Origin: Haemophilus_D parainfluenzae_AD
GTDB taxonomy: Bacteria; Pseudomonadota; Gammaproteobacteria; Enterobacterales; Pasteurellaceae
Assembly: GCF_001679325.1 (NCBI RefSeq)
Contig: NZ_LZMX01000010.1
Direction: 5' to 3' (one strand)
Length of the DNA stretch: 54,950 nt
Shown: positions 24,389-32,935 of the stretch, piece by piece
Position numbering within the stretch: the first letter of the stretch is position 1
How the letters are laid out: each line of letters opens with the position of its first letter
Made by a program: the position numbers and the translations under genes
The notes under the pieces: generated by a model
What the model was told of the DNA's origin: nothing
Database searches by the model: none
The model's input: only the letters and a program-made list of their open reading frames with translations

Positions 24389-25690
24389 ATGATTTGGGCT
24401 CAACTTTTAGTCGTCCTACTCTTTATTTACTTAGGGGCTAGATTAGGCGGTATTGGTATTGGTTTCATGGGTGGTATGGGTGTTGTAGCACTTTCACTGC
24501 TTGGCTTAAAACCGGGTGCAATCCCGTTTGATGTAATTTCAGTTATCATGTCTGTAATTATGGCGATTGCGGCAATGCAGGTTGCGGGTGGTATGGATTT
24601 TTTAGTAAAAATGGCTGAAAAAATCCTACGTAAAAATCCAAAATACATCACTTTCCTTGCGCCAACGGTGACTTATTTTATGACTGTGCTTGCAGGTACT
24701 GGTCACACAGCGTTCTCAACACTTCCAGTGATTGCTGAAGTGGCAAAAGAACAAGGTATTCGTCCTTCACGCCCACTTTCTATTGCGGTTATCGCTTCAC
24801 AAATTGCGATTACAGCCTCTCCAATTTCTGCTGCAGTAGTATTCCTTTCTGCTGAATTAGAGAAAAACTTTGGTTTAAGTTACTTACAATTATTAGGTAT
24901 TTGGATTCCAACTACTTATGCTGCATGTATGATTACTGCGGTGATTTGTAACTTCCTCGGTAAAGATTTGAAAGATGATGAAGTTTACCAAGATCGTCTA
25001 GCGAAAGGCTTAATCACTATGCGTGGTGAAATGCAAATTGAGATCAAACCTTATGCAAAACGCTCTGTCGCAATTTTCCTTATCGCAATTTTAGTGGTCA
25101 TGCTTTATGCAACTGCAATCAGTAAAACAGTTGGTTTAATTCAAAACCCAATTCTTTCTCGTGATAACGCGATTATCTCTTTCATGCTTGCGACTGCAGC
25201 GATTATCACTATGGCATGTAAAGTGGACACTGCAAACATTACCAATGCAGCAACCTTCAAATCAGGTATGTCAGCAGTAATTTGTGTGCTTGGTGTGGCA
25301 TGGTTAGGTAATACTTTCGTTGAAGGTCATATCGATCAAATCAAAGCAGTATCAGCTGAGTTCTTACAACAATACCCTTGGAGCTTAGCGGTTATCTTGT
25401 TCTTCGCAAGTACCTTACTTTACTCACAAGCTGCAACTGCAAAAGCATTATATCCGACTGCTATTTTATTAGGTGTTTCTCCGGAAGCCGCAATTGCAGC
25501 ATTTGCCGCAGTATCAGCATTATTCATTCTTCCTACTTACCCAACCTTAATTGCGGCAGTAGAAATGGATGACACTGGTTCAACTCGTATCGGTAAATAT
25601 GTATTCAATCACCCATTCTTAATTCCTGGTGTGATTGCAATTAGCTTATCTGTATTATTCGGCTTCTTAATGGCGGGCGCAGTTTTATAA
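24389..25690 (+). CDS. dcuA: Anaerobic C4-dicarboxylate/aspartate exchanger, DcuA type
   Basis: A 433-residue inner-membrane carrier of the Dcu family. Length (433, as E. coli DcuA) and wording (GARLGGIGIGF, NPKYITFLAPTVTYF, FKSGMSAVICVLGVAWLG, SQAATAKAL, FILPTYPTLIAAVEMDDTGSTRIGKYVFNHPF) follow DcuA more than DcuB, although H. influenzae relatives are often labelled dcuB. DcuA takes up aspartate, fumarate or malate in exchange for succinate or fumarate. Its place 153 bases after periplasmic asparaginase suggests use of asparagine-derived aspartate. I found no clear FNR site of its own, so it may be read from the ansB promoter. Confidence 0.93.
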   Translation: MIWAQLLVVLLFIYLGARLGGIGIGFMGGMGVVALSLLGLKPGAIPFDVISVIMSVIMAIAAMQVAGGMDFLVKMAEKILRKNPKYITFLAPTVTYFMTVLAGTGHTAFSTLPVIAEVAKEQGIRPSRPLSIAVIASQIAITASPISAAVVFLSAELEKNFGLSYLQLLGIWIPTTYAACMITAVICNFLGKDLKDDEVYQDRLAKGLITMRGEMQIEIKPYAKRSVAIFLIAILVVMLYATAISKTVGLIQNPILSRDNAIISFMLATAAIITMACKVDTANITNAATFKSGMSAVICVLGVAWLGNTFVEGHIDQIKAVSAEFLQQYPWSLAVILFFASTLLYSQAATAKALYPTAILLGVSPEAAIAAFAAVSALFILPTYPTLIAAVEMDDTGSTRIGKYVFNHPFLIPGVIAISLSVLFGFLMAGAVL

Positions 25691-25715
25691 TCCTCCATTA
25701 AGTTAAAATAAATGA

Positions 25716-25747
25716 AAACCATCTTGTCTTAGGATAAGATGGTTTTT
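25716..25747 (+). terminator. Terminator of dcuA
   Basis: AAACCATCTTGTC and GATAAGATGGTTT pair with one bulge around TTAG, followed by a T run. Confidence 0.85.
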
Positions 25748-25814
25748 TAATGGGGAACTTCTTTTTGTTGTGATACTCTAAAGGGCAACCTATTTTTATA
25801 TATAAGGAAAACCA

Positions 25815-26450
25815 ATGAAGTTATTTAAAATCCTTTTTGCTGCATTAATTGCTTATGTGCCAACAGCATGGTCTGCGGTGGATTATAATATTAAATACAG
25901 TTCCAATTATTTAATGCCTGCGTACGTGCATTTTAAAGCAGATGGTTCACAGTATTCCGTCAATGCGAAAATTAATATTCCGTTGTACAACATTGTGTTT
26001 ACTTCTCGTGGTTCACAAACTTCGAGTCAATTTAAAATGGTGAATTATCAAGATGTGCGTAATGGTAAGCCTTATGCTATTTCTAAAATTTCACCAACAA
26101 CCATTGAATACGGTAAAGTGAAAAATGGGTTAGAAACTGAACCGTTAAAATTACCGACTTTTGACTTATTCACCATGGCATTTCAGTTGAGTTATTACGA
26201 TAAATTGCCAATCAGTTTCCAAATTACAAATGGTAAAAAACTTTACCCAATGGAAAATGTGAATGTGAAGAAAGTGGAAAAACAGATTCAATATAACAAG
26301 CAAACTGTTACTGAAATTACCTATTCATTTAAAACAGGTAACAAAGACATCATGGTGAAGAAATTCTCAGGAGAACAATTTCCACGTTATATCAAATACA
26401 CCAGAGATGGTGATGATTATGAGTTAGAGTTTGATGAGTTTGTCAAATAG
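25815..26450 (+). CDS. Exported protein of the DUF3108-like type, function unknown
   Basis: A 211-residue protein with a Sec signal peptide (MKLFKILFAALIAYVPTAWS|A) and a beta-rich periplasmic body. It contains no cysteines. Features such as an early YNIKYSSNYLMPAYVHFKADG, RGSQTSSQFKMVNYQD, EPLKLPTFDLFTMAFQLSYYD and the closing FPRYIKYTRDGDDYELEFDEF resemble DUF3108 proteins, a lipoprotein-like beta fold of unknown role. It has its own leader after the dcuA terminator and ends in a terminator shared with the convergent yfcC gene. Confidence 0.7.
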   Translation: MKLFKILFAALIAYVPTAWSAVDYNIKYSSNYLMPAYVHFKADGSQYSVNAKINIPLYNIVFTSRGSQTSSQFKMVNYQDVRNGKPYAISKISPTTIEYGKVKNGLETEPLKLPTFDLFTMAFQLSYYDKLPISFQITNGKKLYPMENVNVKKVEKQIQYNKQTVTEITYSFKTGNKDIMVKKFSGEQFPRYIKYTRDGDDYELEFDEFVK

Positions 26451-26468
26451 CATCAGATGATAAAAAGA

Positions 26469-26495
26469 AGCCACGCAATTGCGTGGCTTTTTATT
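26469..26495. terminator. Bidirectional terminator between the DUF3108-like gene and yfcC
   Basis: AGCCACGC and GCGTGGCT form a perfect stem around AATT, with A-rich sequence before and T-rich sequence after, suitable for both directions. Confidence 0.9.
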
Positions 26496-26502
26496 TTATT
26501 GC

Positions 26503-28026
26503 TTATTGCGCATATATAAATACTTGAACAAGGAGAAGTATCGATGAAATAACAAATTGGCAACCTACGATTGGCATGACAAATTTCAACCATTTATTAA
26601 ATGGGATGCCAAGCATTTGTAATGTAACAAGGACTAATCCTGTTGGAGCAAGGAACAACATAATATATTGCCCCCAGTTGTAAGCCGATACCACGATATC
26701 TCTTGGAATGCCAACAGTATCAGCTAGCGGAGCCATAATTGGCATAGCGAGTACGGCAAGACCTGAAGATGAAGGTACAACCAATCCTAAGAAAATGAAG
26801 ACAATGAGCTGGCCGATAATAAAGATTCCGCCATTCATTCCAGCGACAAGGTGTGTCATACAATCAAGGATGGTGTCAGAAATCATTCCCTGTTCTAGAA
26901 TGATATTAACTGCTCGAGCTAACCCGATAATCAATGCAACGCCGACTAATTCAGAAGCACCGTGAGTAAACCCATTTACGACATCTTTTTCAGGCAATCC
27001 GCTGATGAACATAATAATAATGGTTATGGCTAGGAAGGAAGCCGCCATTTGAGGGAACCACCAACCGCCAAACATCACACCCCATACCATGAGAGGAAAG
27101 GCGGCGCTAAATAGAATCAGAATCAGTTTTCTTCTAAAGGTAAATTCAACCTTAGCATCTGGATCGATATCTTTCATATAGAGATCATAGAATGCTTGGC
27201 GATCATCATACGTATAAGAAAACTCAGGATTAGCACGTAGTTTTTTACAGTACCAATACATGTAAGCAATCACACAGGCTCCACCAAGAATCAGACCCAG
27301 TGTACGAAATCCCATCCCTTCAGTGAATGGAATCCCTGCAGCATTTGAGGCAATGACAACGGAGAATGGATTAATTGTAGAGAAGGCTGTGCCCATTGAG
27401 GCAGCAAGGAATATGGCGCCAACACAGACAATCGAATCATAGCCTAAGGCTAAAAAGACAGGAACAAGAATCGGGTAGAAGGCTACCGCTTCCTCCTCAA
27501 TACCACAAGCCGTACCTCCTAACAGCATCAACACGCAGACAGCAAAGACAACAGAGAATTCATTTCCTTTCGTTTTCTTGGTGAGAGACATTAATCCGGC
27601 ATTAAACGCCCCTGTTTTGTTGATAACACCAATCATCCCGCCAAGTATAAAAATAAAAATCATAATATCCGCGACTTCAATGGTGCCATCTACCATGGCG
27701 TGAATCATATCGGTAATGCCTTTTTCGTGTTGTTCAATGCGTTGATAGGTATCGGGGATAGCAATCGGCTTTTTGATAATGCCGTTGGTGAAATGAGAAA
27801 GTTGAATTTTGATATTGAGTTGATTAAGGGTTTGTTCTGTTGCTGGATAGCTTTGATCGGGAATTCCGTGGGTTTTAACAATAAAATGATTTTCGGTGCT
27901 GTCGTAGGAAAGTTTAGAGTAGGATCCTGAGGGAATAAGCCAAGTAAGACCAATGGCAATAAGAAGAATAATAAAGAGAATGCTAAATGCGGAAGGAAAT
28001 TTCATCTTTTTCTTTGATGCTTCCAT
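26503..28026 (-). CDS. yfcC: YfcC family inner-membrane carrier (DcuC/ArcD-like superfamily)
   Basis: A 507-residue protein with about twelve membrane segments. After the first segment (SAFSILFIILLIAIGLTWLIPSGSYS) there is a long hydrophilic loop of about 90 residues, then conserved stretches GGMIGVINKTGAFN, GGTACGIEEEAVAFYPILVP, GTAFSTINPFSVVIASNAAGIP and the second-half repeat VVPSSSGLAVLAMPIMAPLAD. These are the two hairpin-and-helix repeats of this ion-transporter group. YfcC members have been proposed to carry C4-dicarboxylates, amino acids or peptides; the substrate is not established. AAGGAG lies 9 bases before the ATG. It appears monocistronic. Confidence 0.85.
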   Translation of the reverse strand: MEASKKKMKFPSAFSILFIILLIAIGLTWLIPSGSYSKLSYDSTENHFIVKTHGIPDQSYPATEQTLNQLNIKIQLSHFTNGIIKKPIAIPDTYQRIEQHEKGITDMIHAMVDGTIEVADIMIFIFILGGMIGVINKTGAFNAGLMSLTKKTKGNEFSVVFAVCVLMLLGGTACGIEEEAVAFYPILVPVFLALGYDSIVCVGAIFLAASMGTAFSTINPFSVVIASNAAGIPFTEGMGFRTLGLILGGACVIAYMYWYCKKLRANPEFSYTYDDRQAFYDLYMKDIDPDAKVEFTFRRKLILILFSAAFPLMVWGVMFGGWWFPQMAASFLAITIIIMFISGLPEKDVVNGFTHGASELVGVALIIGLARAVNIILEQGMISDTILDCMTHLVAGMNGGIFIIGQLIVFIFLGLVVPSSSGLAVLAMPIMAPLADTVGIPRDIVVSAYNWGQYIMLFLAPTGLVLVTLQMLGIPFNKWLKFVMPIVGCQFVISSILLLVQVFIYAQ

Positions 28027-28237
28027 TATGGAGAACTCCTTGTGTTCGGATTAATCAATAAGCCGAGCGCGTATTCTACACAAAACGAGCAAAAAAGCAA
28101 AGGGCGATTTTTGAAAGAATGCAATAATAACAAGGTTGGCAATCGTTTACTTTGGTTGAATTCTATATGGTGAGATTTAATTTAAAATTGATTTGTTCAG
28201 AAAAATTAGAGGTGTATAGCATTTGATCATTACGTTT

Positions 28238-29470
28238 TTATGATTTTTGATTGTAGTTCTTAAAAAAGTACCAAATAGCAAATGCAATGATTGTCACAAT
28301 CCAATATACCGTAACGTATCCCCATATACTGATCAATCTGAGTGAAATAAAACCAGCTAAATATGCCCCTAGTAATGCAACAGAAAATTGTAGTGAACTA
28401 TCCAATGTGGCATAAGCTTTAGATGAATAATCAAGGATAATAGCCAGCAAGCACGGCACAAGTAATGCGTAAGTAATACTTAATAATAAGATTGGTACAG
28501 CGATAAGATAAGGAAAATCTGTGCCGACATATTCAAATAAAATAAATAAGCAGAAGGCAAAAATTTGGCTAAATAATACCCATTGGGTGACAGAAACCCG
28601 AGAATATTTTTTGAGTAATAGACCACTTAGTGGGGCAAAGGCGATAGCACAAAGGGGGTCGAATACGGAAAGTAATAGCCCAATGTGTTGGCTGCTCCAG
28701 CCCAAGGCATTTAGACGTGGAATGAAACTACTGACCACCATGCCGCTGGGAATAAACAAAAATAACAATAAAATCAACCAACGAAATGAAATGTGCGGTT
28801 GTTGCCAAAAGTGGAAAAAGCGTGTGAATAAAAAACGCAATGGCGGATTTTGCGGTTCAGCGGCAACTGTAGGTTCGGAATATAGGCTGATTTGTAGAAT
28901 CAATAGTAGTGCAAAAACACTGATTAAATCCACCGCACTTTGCCAGCCATAATGATGATAAATCAGTAACACCAAACCGCCGCCAAGCATTTTACCCACG
29001 CGTCCTGCGATCACCTGAATGACACCGCCAAAGCCACGTTGCTCAAAAGGCAAGATTGAACATGTTAACCCCAGCGCCGCACAACCGAAAAATAAACTGC
29101 TTAGGTTCAATAGCACACACGCCACCATAAGCTGTGTAAAATCCCGTTGCGGTTGGATGAAATGCAACATGAATAAGGCAATAAAAATGATTAGCGAGGA
29201 AAGGCATAGCCAGCCGCGAAATTGCCCGATACGCTTGAGACGATAGCGTTCAATTAACGGCGAAACGATGAATTTCGCCATTTCCATTCCACCAAGCAAA
29301 TAGAACCAACTAAGCTGTTTAAGATCGAATCCCAACTCTCTTAACATGGTGATAATACCAATCATATAAAACGCCACCACACAGAACTTAAAACCGGCGG
29401 TCGTGGCAAGGAGTGCCCAATCCTGTTTAGTGAGTGATGTTGCCTTGTTGGCATTGCCAAAACGCTGCAT
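28238..29470 (-). CDS. MFS transporter of a siderophore-uptake operon (YbtX-like)
   Basis: A 410-residue major-facilitator protein with about twelve membrane segments; the MFS loop between segments 2 and 3 is recognisable (GGMEMAKFIVSPLIERYRLKRIGQFRGW). It is the fourth gene of receptor-ABC-ABC-MFS, the same set as fyuA, ybtP, ybtQ and ybtX of the yersiniabactin system; assignment to YbtX is by context, and the role of YbtX itself is not essential for uptake. Its ATG at 29470 lies 44 bases inside the end of the preceding ABC gene with AAGGA just upstream, so it is translationally coupled. Confidence 0.75.
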   Translation of the reverse strand: MQRFGNANKATSLTKQDWALLATTAGFKFCVVAFYMIGIITMLRELGFDLKQLSWFYLLGGMEMAKFIVSPLIERYRLKRIGQFRGWLCLSSLIIFIALFMLHFIQPQRDFTQLMVACVLLNLSSLFFGCAALGLTCSILPFEQRGFGGVIQVIAGRVGKMLGGGLVLLIYHHYGWQSAVDLISVFALLLILQISLYSEPTVAAEPQNPPLRFLFTRFFHFWQQPHISFRWLILLLFLFIPSGMVVSSFIPRLNALGWSSQHIGLLLSVFDPLCAIAFAPLSGLLLKKYSRVSVTQWVLFSQIFAFCLFILFEYVGTDFPYLIAVPILLLSITYALLVPCLLAIILDYSSKAYATLDSSLQFSVALLGAYLAGFISLRLISIWGYVTVYWIVTIIAFAIWYFFKNYNQKS

Positions 29471-31199
29471 AACGTCCTTTTTGTTCTAAGAGTGTTTGAT
29501 GCGTACCTTGTTCGGCAATGCTGCCGTTTTCCAACACATAAATGCAATGGGCTCCCACAATGGTGGAAAGTCGGTGAGCAATAATCAACACGGTTTTGTC
29601 TTTAACCAGCTGATCTAGCGCTTTTTGCACTGCCAGCTCATTGCGGGTATCCAAAGATGCTGTTGGTTCATCTAAAATGAGAATCGGTGCGTCTTTTAAA
29701 ATCGCGCGGGCGATAGCAAGTCGTTGCTTTTCACCACCGGAAAAATTACTCCCAATTTCATTAACTTGCGTTTGATATCCTTGTGGTAATGCCTGAATAA
29801 AATCATGGCATTGGGCAAGTTTACAGGCGTGAATAACTTCTTCATCTGTAGCATTCGGTTTTGCCATTCGGATGTTATTTAATACGCTGTCTTGAAATAA
29901 ATACACATCTTGAAACACTACTGAAATCAAGCTCATGAGTTTTTCTTGACTAAAATCCCGAATATCGACACCACCGAGTGTGATTTGCCCCGATTGCGGA
30001 TCAGCATAACGCAACAACAAGCGGAGTAATGTTGTTTTACCGCAACCGCTAGTGCCCACAAAAGCATTGAGGCTGTTAGGTTTAATATCCAGATTAATGT
30101 CATTTAGGATGGTTTTTTCGGCATTGTAACCAAAGCGGACATGCTCATAGCGAATGCGATAATCTGTGGGTAATCTGCTGCCATGATTTTCCGCCAATTC
30201 AGGCAATGCCATCAGTTTTTCAAATTTTTCACAGCTAATCACAAAAATTTCTAAGAGCGAAGACATTTGCACAAAGAAGTTTAATACATCTGAAATTCGC
30301 GCAATTAAAATCAGTACCGTGGCTAACAATACCCAATGAGCGCTACCGGAAATCACCCAAAATGTGCCAACAATTAATACCGCAATAAGACTTAATTGAA
30401 TGCTTGAGGTAATAATCAAATTCGGACGTTCGCCTTTTTTAGTACCGATGCGTTGAATGTTGGCCACATCTTCAATCACACGGTTGAAAATATGTTGTTT
30501 GTTTTCTGTCTGTCCTGTTGATTTCAGAATTTCCAAGCCCTGCACAAACTCAATGGTTTCGCCTTTAAGTCGCTGATTAGCTTCTGCCAAAATACTAAAT
30601 CCACGACGGAAAGCTTTTCTCCGCCATAAATAAAGTGGCACGATAAGCGGAAAAATAATGAAGATCAGCAGCCCAAAGCGGTAATCAAAGAAACAAAGAC
30701 AAAGGGCGGCAGACACCGGTGTTACGATGCCGTAAATTAGAATACTGATTAAACTGAAAGCGTAATTTGTGGCTTCATTAATACTTTGGATGGCAACGGC
30801 ACTGAGTTCGCCTGCACGAAATCCACTGAGGACAGCAAGAGATACGCGGCGAAGTTTTTCGCCCAGTTGACGCCTTAATTGATATGTCGCCAAAAATGAA
30901 TCGCCTTTGGTGTCATAATATTCCGCCCAAATGCGGAAAAGGAGGCTGGCGATTAAAAGCACGCCACACAAAACACTCCAAAAAATGACCGCACTTTGTC
31001 CTGCTTCAGTTTGTTCTAATGCCAAAAGCAGCGGATACAGCAAGCCGATAGCCACGCCGAATAAAGTTGCAGACAGCGCCGCAAAAGCAAGACAGCGTAA
31101 GAATGCGCTTTGTTGCTGTTGGGCGGCGACAAATAAGGCGTGATAAGTTTGCCACAGGCTTTTTACGCGTTGAGTTTCAGGATTAAAGTAAGATTGCAT
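29427..31199 (-). CDS. ABC half transporter, YbtQ/IrtB-like (siderophore import)
   Basis: A 590-residue half transporter of exporter fold with an N-terminal six-helix domain (to about residue 320) and a C-terminal ATPase. Walker A is GTSGCGKT at 382-389, the signature FSGGEKQRLAIARA, and Walker B LILDEPTASLD; all catalytic residues are kept. Members of this group (YbtPQ, IrtAB) import ferric siderophores despite their exporter fold. The frame is open to 31250, but the ATG at 31199 (MQSYFNPETQ) comes 8 bases after the stop of the preceding ABC gene and is the more likely start. It pairs with the next gene as a heterodimer. Confidence 0.82.
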   Translation of the reverse strand: MQSYFNPETQRVKSLWQTYHALFVAAQQQQSAFLRCLAFAALSATLFGVAIGLLYPLLLALEQTEAGQSAVIFWSVLCGVLLIASLLFRIWAEYYDTKGDSFLATYQLRRQLGEKLRRVSLAVLSGFRAGELSAVAIQSINEATNYAFSLISILIYGIVTPVSAALCLCFFDYRFGLLIFIIFPLIVPLYLWRRKAFRRGFSILAEANQRLKGETIEFVQGLEILKSTGQTENKQHIFNRVIEDVANIQRIGTKKGERPNLIITSSIQLSLIAVLIVGTFWVISGSAHWVLLATVLILIARISDVLNFFVQMSSLLEIFVISCEKFEKLMALPELAENHGSRLPTDYRIRYEHVRFGYNAEKTILNDINLDIKPNSLNAFVGTSGCGKTTLLRLLLRYADPQSGQITLGGVDIRDFSQEKLMSLISVVFQDVYLFQDSVLNNIRMAKPNATDEEVIHACKLAQCHDFIQALPQGYQTQVNEIGSNFSGGEKQRLAIARAILKDAPILILDEPTASLDTRNELAVQKALDQLVKDKTVLIIAHRLSTIVGAHCIYVLENGSIAEQGTHQTLLEQKGRYAAFWQCQQGNITH

Positions 31200-31207
31200 A
31201 ACATTCT

Positions 31208-32932
31208 CTAATGTATCGTCCAAAATTTTGCCTGTTGATATTCCGCCCAAAGGGTTTGATAGGCGACATTGGTTTGCAACAAGGCTTGGTGATTGCCTTG
31301 AGCAATGATTTTGCCGTTCTCTAAATAAATAATTTGATCGGCTTGGGTAATGCTAGACAGGCGATGCGCTACCATGATCACTGTTTTATTTTGTATCAGC
31401 GCATGAAATGCCTGCATTAAATCCGCCTCGTTTTTTGCATCGGAAAAAGCCGTGGGTTCGTCTAGCAATAAAATCGGACGATTTTGTAAAAAGGCTCGGG
31501 CTATACTGATACGTTGTTTTTGTCCGCCTGACAATAATTGTCCGCGTTCACCTACCTTCGTTTGATATTGCTCCGGCAATGTCATAATAAAGTCGTGAAT
31601 ACGGGCTTGTTTGGCGGCATTGATAATTGCTTCTTCCGTCACATTTTCTATGCCGTAAGCGATGTTTTCGGCAATAGAGCAAGAAAATAAGAAATTATCC
31701 TGAAATACGACCGAACAATATTTCATGAGTTGATCCTGTTCCATATGACGAATATCTGCACCACCTAAGATGATTTTTCCACTATCGACATCCCAAAAGC
31801 GCAATAGCAAATTGAGCAAGGTGGTTTTGCCAGAGCCTGAAGTGCCAATAATGGCGGTAAAACTATTTTGCGGCACGCTGAAGTTAATATTTTTCAGTGT
31901 CGCTTTGTCGGCACCATAACTGAAATTGACCTGTTCAAATTGAACGGTATAACCATTCGGCGTTTGTCGTGGCAAAAGTGCGGTGGCATTTTCCAACGTT
32001 TTTATTTCGTTAATGCGTTCAATGGCGGCACGGGAGCGTTCCAACAAATGAAACAGCCCCATGTACGGATGCATGGTTTCAATTACCCCAGCAGCTAACA
32101 CTAAAAAAGCAAAAAAGCCAAAGGTGGAAAGCAGCGCAAGCGAGTGTAAATACACGCCTAACACGATCAAAAACAGCATAATCGGCATTGGTGTAAAAAG
32201 CGAACGGGCAAGACGTGTTGGTGCGCCCACTTTGGCTAAAAAAGCGAAGATGACCTGATTAAAATTTTCCAATGCGGTGCTAAAACGGCTGTACGAACTT
32301 TGTCCCGCATCAAAGGTACGAATCGTGCTCATGCCTTGAATATATTCAATAATAGCGCTGTTGATTCTGCTCACGGCAACACCGTAATCACGATAATTCA
32401 ACCGACTTTTTTGCATTAAACGCTGCAGAATCGTAAACAACACGACAAGGAAAATCACCACAGCCAATGCCATTTGCCAATTTAACCAAAACAATGCCGC
32501 CAACACGAAAATAGGTGTGGAATAAGCCTCCGCTTTAAGGGGCGGTGCATCGGCAAAAAAGGTGTGCAATTCGTTTACGTCATCGCACAGTATTTTGGTT
32601 AAACCGCCTGACCCGATTTCATTGACTTTGCCTAACGATAATTGACTGATTTTTTTTGCAAGCTGTTGACGTAGAATTTTTTCCAATTCAAAGGCCTCAT
32701 AATGAGATTTGTCGTGAGCTTTAATTTTGCAGGTGTAATACAAAATGGACGTGGCAAGCAGCGCGAAAATCTGCCAATAAGGAAACGTAAGAGATTGGCT
32801 GACGGTGAACACAATGTGGATCATCAAAAGCCAAATCCCGATTTTTAAGCCTTGCGCGAAGGTTGCCAACCACATTGAGGCGCGTAATTGCGCGGCAACA
32901 GGTTGGCAAATTTGTTGGTGCTGCTGACTCAT
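31208..32932 (-). CDS. ABC half transporter, YbtP/IrtA-like (siderophore import)
   Basis: A 574-residue half transporter: six membrane helices in residues 1-310, then the nucleotide-binding domain with Walker A GTSGSGKT at 363-370, signature LSGGQKQRISIARA and Walker B LLLDEPTAFSD. The D-loop reads FSDAKNE rather than the usual SLDxxNE, a mild departure not seen in the partner gene. Two related but non-identical half transporters in a row suggest a heterodimer that moves a ferric siderophore across the inner membrane. It starts 3 bases after the receptor stop, so the operon is tight. Confidence 0.82.
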   Translation of the reverse strand: MSQQHQQICQPVAAQLRASMWLATFAQGLKIGIWLLMIHIVFTVSQSLTFPYWQIFALLATSILYYTCKIKAHDKSHYEAFELEKILRQQLAKKISQLSLGKVNEIGSGGLTKILCDDVNELHTFFADAPPLKAEAYSTPIFVLAALFWLNWQMALAVVIFLVVLFTILQRLMQKSRLNYRDYGVAVSRINSAIIEYIQGMSTIRTFDAGQSSYSRFSTALENFNQVIFAFLAKVGAPTRLARSLFTPMPIMLFLIVLGVYLHSLALLSTFGFFAFLVLAAGVIETMHPYMGLFHLLERSRAAIERINEIKTLENATALLPRQTPNGYTVQFEQVNFSYGADKATLKNINFSVPQNSFTAIIGTSGSGKTTLLNLLLRFWDVDSGKIILGGADIRHMEQDQLMKYCSVVFQDNFLFSCSIAENIAYGIENVTEEAIINAAKQARIHDFIMTLPEQYQTKVGERGQLLSGGQKQRISIARAFLQNRPILLLDEPTAFSDAKNEADLMQAFHALIQNKTVIMVAHRLSSITQADQIIYLENGKIIAQGNHQALLQTNVAYQTLWAEYQQAKFWTIH

Positions 32933-32935
32933 TGT

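Noticed and set aside
24389..25690. Calling the carrier DcuB
   Set aside because: Length and several long stretches match DcuA, although related genes are often labelled dcuB.
28027..28237. Possible regulatory element or small gene between the MFS gene and yfcC
   Set aside because: Only A+T-rich sequence; no convincing palindrome, ORF or hairpin.
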